A stretch of 7,689 nt of DNA from CAG-791 sp964386925 (GTDB lineage Bacteria > Bacillota > Clostridia > Lachnospirales > Lachnospiraceae), in contig CAYLUU010000107.1 of assembly GCA_964386925.1 (NCBI GenBank), positions 1-7,689 on the forward strand. Direction: 5' to 3'. Shown one piece after another: positions 1 through 4,900 of this stretch. Numbering within the stretch: position 1 is the first letter of the stretch; each line of letters starts with the position of its first letter. A model generated the notes under the pieces. That model saw only the letters and a program-made list of their open reading frames with translations, ran no database searches and was not told the DNA's origin. The translations under genes were made by a program, and so were the position numbers.

Positions 1-93
1 ACAGAAGAAAAGATTTTAGTAACTGCAGAGGATCTGTGTGGCAACACGGAGCAAGGGGCGCACATCGTGCGCAGCGAGGGGGAAACAACATGA
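1..93 (+). CDS. 3' end of an unidentified upstream gene (partial)
   Basis: The first forward frame is open from base 1 and ends at TGA 91-93, giving 30 C-terminal residues (TEEKILVTAEDLCGN at the left edge, ending in RSEGETT). Its stop overlaps the ATG of the next gene in the sequence ATGA (90-93), the usual arrangement of translationally coupled genes in one operon. The overlap and the absence of stops make it likely that this is a genuine gene tail and not chance, although 30 codons is short. The fragment is too small and has no motif I recognise, so I assign no function. Its coupling to a GH43 glycosidase suggests carbohydrate use, for example another glycosidase or a sugar-handling protein, but that is inference only. 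Confidence 0.6.
   Translation, partial: TEEKILVTAEDLCGNTEQGAHIVRSEGETT
76..82 (+). promoter_or_regulatory. Ribosome binding site of the GH43 gene
   Basis: GAGGGGG lies 7 nt before ATG 90, a good Shine-Dalgarno position. It favours the start at 90 over the in-frame ATG at 36, which has no comparable purine tract at the right distance and would lengthen the protein by 18 residues (WQHGARGAHRAQ...) that do not resemble a GH43 start. The site lies inside the coding sequence of the preceding gene, consistent with coupled translation. Confidence 0.7.
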
Positions 94-1037
94 GCATGCA
101 GGAAGAGAACTATACACCATGGATTGAGCAGCGGGCCGACCCATACGTCACCAACGAGCACGGGGGCAAATACTATTTCACCGCATCAGTGCCGAGCTAT
201 GACAAGATCATTCTGCGCTGTGCGGACACACTGGATGGCCTGCAGAACGCAGAGGAGAAGACCATCTGGACCAAGCACGAATCCGGCGATATGAGCCAGC
301 ACGTCTGGGCACCGGAGATTCACTACCTGTTCGGCGGATGGTACATCTATTTCGCTGCCAGTGACAAGGATGACATCTGGAAGCTGCGTCCCTACGTATT
401 AAAGTGCGAGGGCGAGGATCCTATGACCGATCCATGGGTGGAGCTGGGCAAAATGAAGCGTTCCGAGGATGACGAATTCTCCTTCGAGGCTTTCTCGCTG
501 GATGCCACGGTATTCGAGGACGGCGGCAGCTGGTACTATGTCTGGGCCGAAAAGGTGAGCGTGGGGCGGCAGATTTCGAATCTGTACATCGCCCGCATGA
601 AGAGCGCCAACGAGCTGGCCACCGCGCAGGTGCTCCTGACGACACCGGATTACGACTGGGAGCGGCATGGCTTCTGGGTAAACGAAGGCCCCGGAGTTAT
701 CAAACACGGCGGAAAATTATTCCTGACCTTCAGCGCCAGCGACACCAGCCCGGCTTACTGTGTGGGGCTGCTGATTGCAAAAGAAGGCGACGACCTTCTG
801 GATCCGAGATCCTGGGAGAAGCTGCGCCATCCGGTGCTCAAGAGCGATCCGGCACGCGGCCTGTACGGCCCAGGACACAATTCCTTTACGAAGGACGCCG
901 ACGGGAACGATGTGATCATCTACCACGCCCGGACGACGGACAAGCTGATCTGCGAGGATCCGCTGTATGACCCGAATCGTCATACGATGCGCGGAATTGT
1001 GGAATGGGATGCAAACGGAATGCCGGTATTCCAGTGA
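90..1037 (+). CDS. Glycoside hydrolase family 43 enzyme (probable alpha-L-arabinofuranosidase/beta-xylosidase type)
   Basis: Complete 315-residue protein with the hallmarks of a single-domain GH43 five-bladed beta-propeller, an inverting glycosidase. The three family acids are recognisable. The general base Asp17 is in RADPY, the pKa-modulating Asp138 is in LDATVFEDGG, and the general acid Glu199 is in WVNEGPGVI. The family-typical HVWAPEIHY starts at residue 71, and GPGHNSF contains His263, at the position where many GH43 enzymes have a metal-linked histidine in the propeller centre. The protein ends in a typical short tail (VEWDANGMPVF), so it is full length, with no carbohydrate-binding module. 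There is no signal peptide, which implies action in the cytoplasm on imported arabino- or xylo-oligosaccharides. Family assignment is confident. Substrate is inferred, since GH43 includes arabinofuranosidases, xylosidases and galactosidases. ATG 90 is chosen for its ribosome binding site and for the 4-nt overlap with the upstream stop. It is the last gene before an intrinsic terminator. Confidence 0.93.
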   Translation: MSMQEENYTPWIEQRADPYVTNEHGGKYYFTASVPSYDKIILRCADTLDGLQNAEEKTIWTKHESGDMSQHVWAPEIHYLFGGWYIYFAASDKDDIWKLRPYVLKCEGEDPMTDPWVELGKMKRSEDDEFSFEAFSLDATVFEDGGSWYYVWAEKVSVGRQISNLYIARMKSANELATAQVLLTTPDYDWERHGFWVNEGPGVIKHGGKLFLTFSASDTSPAYCVGLLIAKEGDDLLDPRSWEKLRHPVLKSDPARGLYGPGHNSFTKDADGNDVIIYHARTTDKLICEDPLYDPNRHTMRGIVEWDANGMPVFQ

Positions 1038-1128
1038 CGGGCAGATGGGACTGAGGAGCAAATCACTGAGCCTGCGGACAAATGAGGAAATATTAGAAAA
1101 AGGATTCACTTCAACTGAACAAAGGCAG
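1038..1128. other. Short 3' untranslated stretch after GH43
   Basis: Ninety-one bases between the GH43 stop codon and the terminator stem. I see no start codon with a ribosome binding site, no hairpin of note and no RNA-gene signature. It is most simply the 3' untranslated region of the operon transcript. Confidence 0.6.
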
Positions 1129-1164
1129 AAAGCGCCGGGAGAATCTACTCCTGGCGCTTTTTTT
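1129..1164 (+). terminator. Intrinsic (rho-independent) terminator after the GH43 gene
   Basis: The 13-nt arm AAAGCGCCGGGAG (1129-1141) pairs with CTCCTGGCGCTTT (1148-1160). All positions are Watson-Crick except one G-U, around the 6-nt loop AATCTA. The distal arm runs into seven T residues (1158-1164). It lies 92 nt after the GH43 stop codon and should end the operon that enters the window from the left. The complementary A residues at the base of the stem are few, so efficient termination is expected mainly in the forward direction. Confidence 0.92.
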
Positions 1165-1183
1165 GAGCACCATTTGCGTAGGA

Positions 1184-1265
1184 AAGTGCTGATGAAAGCA
1201 TTTTCTACAATGGATTTGCGCTGAGAAGTGCTGATGAAAGCGTTTTCTACGATGGATTTGCACTG
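1184..1265. repeat. Two tandem copies of a 40-nt intergenic repeat (period 42)
   Basis: Copy 1 is 1184-1223 and copy 2 is 1226-1265; both begin AAGTGCTGATGAAAGC and differ at only three of 40 positions. Just before copy 1, the stretch ATTTGCGTAGG (1172-1182) resembles the end of another unit, so the array may once have been longer. In copy 1, GAAAGTGCT (1182-1190) can pair with AGCATTTTC (1197-1205) around the loop GATGAA, with one G-U pair. The same hairpin in copy 2 is weaker because of extra G-U pairs. The repeat lies downstream of the terminator and upstream of the surface-protein gene. Its function is unknown; it may be a dispersed intergenic element or a structured leader. Confidence 0.8.
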
Positions 1266-1369
1266 TGAAGCAGTAGAGATGGGAACATTGTCTGATGGAG
1301 TGGAGGTCATGATTTCCATCATAACTTACATTATTTTTAAGTAAAAGATGTTTACGCGGTCCGCAGATG
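1266..1369. other. Non-coding stretch between the tandem repeats and the candidate promoter
   Basis: About 100 bases with an AT-rich core (1321-1350). It contains an 11-codon frame starting at ATG 1309, but the GGAGG at 1302-1306 lies only 2 nt before it, too close for normal initiation. No RNA gene or operator is recognisable. Confidence 0.5.
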
Positions 1370-1398
1370 TTGCTACACTGAGAACAGTTTCATAATGC
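1370..1398 (+). promoter_or_regulatory. Candidate sigma-A type promoter for the surface-protein gene
   Basis: TTGCTA (1370-1375) and TAATGC (1393-1398) are separated by 17 nt and each match the consensus boxes only partly. An AT-rich tract (1321-1350) lies a little upstream. The position is sensible: after the terminator and repeats, and just before a ribosome-binding-like site. If this is right the transcript would begin near 1405, leaving little or no leader before that purine tract, which weakens the call. No operator or riboswitch is recognisable nearby. Confidence 0.3.
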
Positions 1399-1420
1399 TA
1401 ACGGGGGAGAGAACACTGGC

Positions 1421-1447
1421 ATGAACGGTGTACACCCTCTGACATAG
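1421..1447 (+). CDS. Possible 8-codon leader ORF (MNGVHPLT)
   Basis: ATG 1421 is preceded by a purine-rich tract, GGGGGAGAG (1403-1411), ending 9 nt upstream, a plausible ribosome binding site. The frame closes at TAG 1445-1447 after only eight codons (MNGVHPLT). It cannot be the start of the large surface protein as the sequence stands, because this frame terminates before the gap. It may be a short upstream ORF or leader peptide, or a chance ATG with the true start lying in the gap. A base error near the contig end that destroys the real start frame is a third option. Evidence for translation is limited to the purine tract. Confidence 0.25.
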   Translation: MNGVHPLT

Positions 1448-1451
1448 CAGC

Positions 1452-1551
1452 NNNNNNNNNNNNNNNNNNNNNNNNNNNNNNNNNNNNNNNNNNNNNNNNN
1501 NNNNNNNNNNNNNNNNNNNNNNNNNNNNNNNNNNNNNNNNNNNNNNNNNNN
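1452..1551. other. Assembly gap of exactly 100 Ns
   Basis: One hundred consecutive Ns separate the intergenic region from the surface-protein coding frame. A round 100 is the customary placeholder for a gap of unknown length, so the distance and reading-frame relation across it are undefined. The missing stretch should contain the start codon, ribosome binding site and signal peptide of the surface protein, and perhaps more of its Gly/Ser-rich segment. The low-complexity sequence directly after the gap is a likely reason why assembly failed here. Confidence 0.97.
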
Positions 1552-1968
1552 TCCGGACAGGGCGGCAGCACAGACACTGGAGCAAACGGCTCTCGGACTG
1601 GATCCAGCCAGCCTGGCACCACCGGCAGTGAATCCGCAGGATCAGGCTCCGGAGAGGGAACTTCAGACGGTACCGGTGCGTCAGACGGATCTGCAGGAGG
1701 TGGCACAGGAACAGGATCGAACAGCTCCCAGGGAACAGCGAACGGGAGCGCGAATGCAGGGAATGGCGGCTCCGGTTCCGGCGCAGGAGAGGCAAACGGA
1801 ACAGGGAGCAGTACGGCTGGCACCTCTGGCAGTGGCGTTACAGAGAACCCGGAGAATGGCGGCTCTGGCTTAACGTCTGGAACAGGCAGTACGACTGCAG
1901 ATACGGGCGCAGGAATGTCTGGCTCCGGGAAGGGAAATGCCAACGGAACAGGGACAGGAGACAGCAAG
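1552..1968 (+). repeat. Gly/Ser/Thr-rich low-complexity segment of the surface protein
   Basis: About 139 residues made mostly of Gly, Ser, Thr, Ala and Asn with scattered acidic residues and almost no hydrophobic ones (for example SAGSGSGEGTSDGTGAS). It is presumably disordered. The nucleotide sequence is a patchwork of GGC/GGA, TCC, ACA and GCA codons with no exact long period, so it is low complexity and not a clean tandem repeat. It continues up to the assembly gap and may extend into it. It sits N-terminal to the adhesin-like region, whereas cell-wall-spanning linkers of this composition are usually C-terminal. Confidence 0.85.
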
Positions 1969-4900
1969 GATCCTGTCGACCTGACGGAACTGGAGAACGT
2001 GGCGGTCGAATTCGAGCTGAGCGACTGGTGGATTCTGGGAGATAATGGCGATAAGATCACGGTTTCTCCGAAGGAGACAACGAAGAGCGCAGCTGATGCG
2101 ACTGGTGCCGCTTCAACCGGTGACGATTCCTCAGATAGTGCTGATTCCTCGGGGAAGGACGATTCCGCTGCACAGGGGCAGACCGATAGCAACGGAGAAG
2201 CCGAGGAGACCGACGATTCTGATCTCCTCTATATCTACGACTTTTATGCAGAGGATTATTCTCCGGAATACCAGCTCGGTTTCGATGTAAACCTTCATAT
2301 TAATATGGAGGACTCAGACCACGAAATTCAGACAGGGGATTATGTGACCTTTACCCTTCCTGCAGAATTCGAGAATCTGTCGGTCGAGACAGAGGAGGAA
2401 GAGGATGCAGCTGTCTGGACATGCCAGACACAGGAGCAGGACTCTGGAGAGTACAAGGTAACCCTCACACGGAAGGAAACGACGGACGATAAAGAGCTGA
2501 CAGAGACGCTTCATATCTCCTTTGGCCTGGAGAAGGCGCTGGAGGCTGGAGAAGGGATCTGCTTCCTCGATGTGTTCGGTAAGTCCTATAAGCTTGACCT
2601 GCTGGGAGTGACGGATGAACCGACAACGGCGGATGAGACCCACACATCAATCGAAACCTTCAAAATCTCCGGAAGTGTCGATATTAATGACAAGGACTGG
2701 AGCGAACTGGTACGTCCGAAGGCATTTGATCAGCCGATTCGAGTTACGCAGACCTACGTTGTTACAGATGCAGATACCGGAGAATCGCAGGAAGTAACAA
2801 CTACCTACGATACCCAGAACAGTGAACCCGGTGGAAACTTCTACCTGAAATTCACGCATGACGGAAATGGTGCCGGTGATTTTGAGATCACAAATGTTCC
2901 GAAGAAGGTGCAAGGCTCTGATGGGAAACTGCACGATGTGACCAGCTGCACTGTGAACATCGAACCGACGCTGCCCTATTACCAGGCTACGGGATTCACA
3001 ATTACGGAAGAAAACGACAACATCAGTTCCTCTACAACGGTACAGGTGTCAGGCACGCTGCATCTGAACTTGAAGACACAGAACCTGACGCTGCAGCCGA
3101 CCATTGTCCCTACGGATTCCTCATCGACCACGACCTTCCCGATGAAGGTTCAGTTTAAGAATACGGTTACCAATACGACTGCCGTCTCTGCCTGGGATGA
3201 TAGTAATAAGAAAACAAAGACCTATAAGCCAACTGCGGTAAGTTCATCTGTTATCTACGTCCCGGTTGGTCTTACGTACACCGTGACCCAGGATGCAGTA
3301 GACGGATATCGTCTGGACACCTCTTATCAAACTGTGACTGCAGCGACGGGAGAGAGTGAATCAACGGAAACGAAGACGGTGACATCCACCGGCAGCGCAT
3401 CCGGAACCATCACTGCCGGAACGAACGTTACGGTGACAACGAAGAACTACAACCAGAACCAGACGGTGACCTTCGATGTTGAATGGAAGGACAATGAGAA
3501 TGCCAATCGTCCGGAACTGACAAAAGAAAATTTCCAGCTGCAGTATAAGATCGGCGATGGTACCTGGACGAATCTGGACGAGACACAGTATTCGACCCTC
3601 GGAATTGATGGAAAGGATCCTTCGAAAGTGCCGACCTTCGATGCGTCCAACAAAGCACTGAATCAGTATTCCTATAAGAACCTGCCGGCTGCGGATGCAA
3701 ACGGCAATGAGATCACCTACCAGGTTGTGGTGAAGGAGGAGCCGGCCAATACAGCTAAGAACATCAGCTATACCAGCTCCTACACGGACAGCATGGATAG
3801 CGATGGAACGACCGGCAGACGCAAATTCACCTTTGAGGAGCAGACTGTCTTCCAGGCAACAATCAGCTGGAATGATTCTGACAAGGGAGAGAATGATCGC
3901 CCGCAGGAGTCGGACGTCCTGAGCAAACTGAAGCTCTATCGCCGCACGACAGGTGGAAACTATGAGCTGGTGAAGGGGAGCCTCAGTGAGAATGAAAAGG
4001 GTGTGACCCTCACCGACAACAAGGACGGAACCTGGTCGGTGAGTATCACAGGAAACGCCAGATACAACGACAGCAATCAGGAGTACGATTATGTCCTCGT
4101 GCAGGGATCCATTGATACGCTTACTAATGCTGTCACGCAGACGGAACTGAATACCAATTACAAAACCTACTACGACAACGGAACCGGTAGCTATGCCAAC
4201 GATACGGCCCTCTGCCATAACGGCGGCACGATCACAGAGGTCCTGTACGGAACCGTGGATTTCCAGGCGACCAAGACCTGGAAGGACCCGGATGGAACAA
4301 CAGATCGCCCGACGTCGACCGTTACCCTGTGGCGATATACGAAAACCTCAGCAGAAAGCATCGATGATGCCTATAACAACGGCAAGGCCGCACAGGTTGT
4401 GTTCCAGACAAAGGACGCAGGCGGCAATGTGAAGGAGAACATTGTCAGCTACAACCTGAAGGGCACCGAGAATACAGAAAAGATCAAATTCAACAGCACC
4501 ACCGTTTCCGGCCTGCCGGAGGGATATCAGTTCCCGCTGTATGACGATCATGGCCGGGAGTATGTATATTTTGTCCGCGAGACGCTGAGCGGAACGAGCG
4601 CAGACGAGTATGCGGTCAGCTACGGCGGGACCAATGCAAGCAGCACGAATGCAAAAGGAACTGACACAGACGAGACCGGCGAGACGAATGGGACCGTAAC
4701 GCTTACGAGCGGCACACCGAACGGCGGCACCATCACCAACACGCGCCGCAAAAAAGAAGCTGTTGCCATCACCAAGATCTGGAAGAATCCGTCCGGACTG
4801 GATGCCATCAAGGGCGTTTCCGTGCAGGTGGCAATCGAGGCCAGCGCCGACGGCGGTAAAACCTATGATGAGCTGACGGTTTATTCCGATACGCAGAACT

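Noticed and set aside
36..89. Upstream in-frame ATG at 36 as the GH43 start
   Set aside because: The 18 extra residues do not look like GH43, and no ribosome binding site is placed for it. ATG 90 has GAGGGGG at the right spacing and the ATGA overlap.
967..1224. Plus-strand 85-codon frame
   Set aside because: It overlaps the GH43 end in another frame, runs through the terminator hairpin and has no ribosome binding site or domain.
1184..1265. CRISPR array
   Set aside because: There are only two copies, separated by 2 nt with no spacer-sized unique sequence, and no cas genes are nearby.
717..1322. Minus-strand frame of 201 codons with a repeated peptide (KSIVENAFIST)
   Set aside because: It overlaps the 3' third of the GH43 gene, runs through the terminator hairpin and gains its internal repeat only from the 42-nt tandem repeat. 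I see no convincing ribosome binding site or domain.
1309..1344. 11-codon ORF (MISIITYIIFK)
   Set aside because: The Shine-Dalgarno-like GGAGG is only 2 nt from the ATG, too close for normal initiation, and the peptide is very short.
1398..2192. Minus-strand Pro/Ser/Val-rich frame reading through the gap
   Set aside because: It is the reverse complement of the Gly/Ser/Thr-rich coding region, and its continuity depends on reading through 100 Ns of unknown sequence and length.
3361..4218. A 285-codon minus-strand frame
   Set aside because: It lies wholly inside the plus-strand Cna-B frame, which shows clear module motifs here. The antisense translation has no recognisable domain; it is a by-product of stop-poor antisense codons.
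4193..4551. Overlapping frames on both strands around 4193-4551
   Set aside because: Both are shadows of Cna-B modules B and C, with no motifs of their own.
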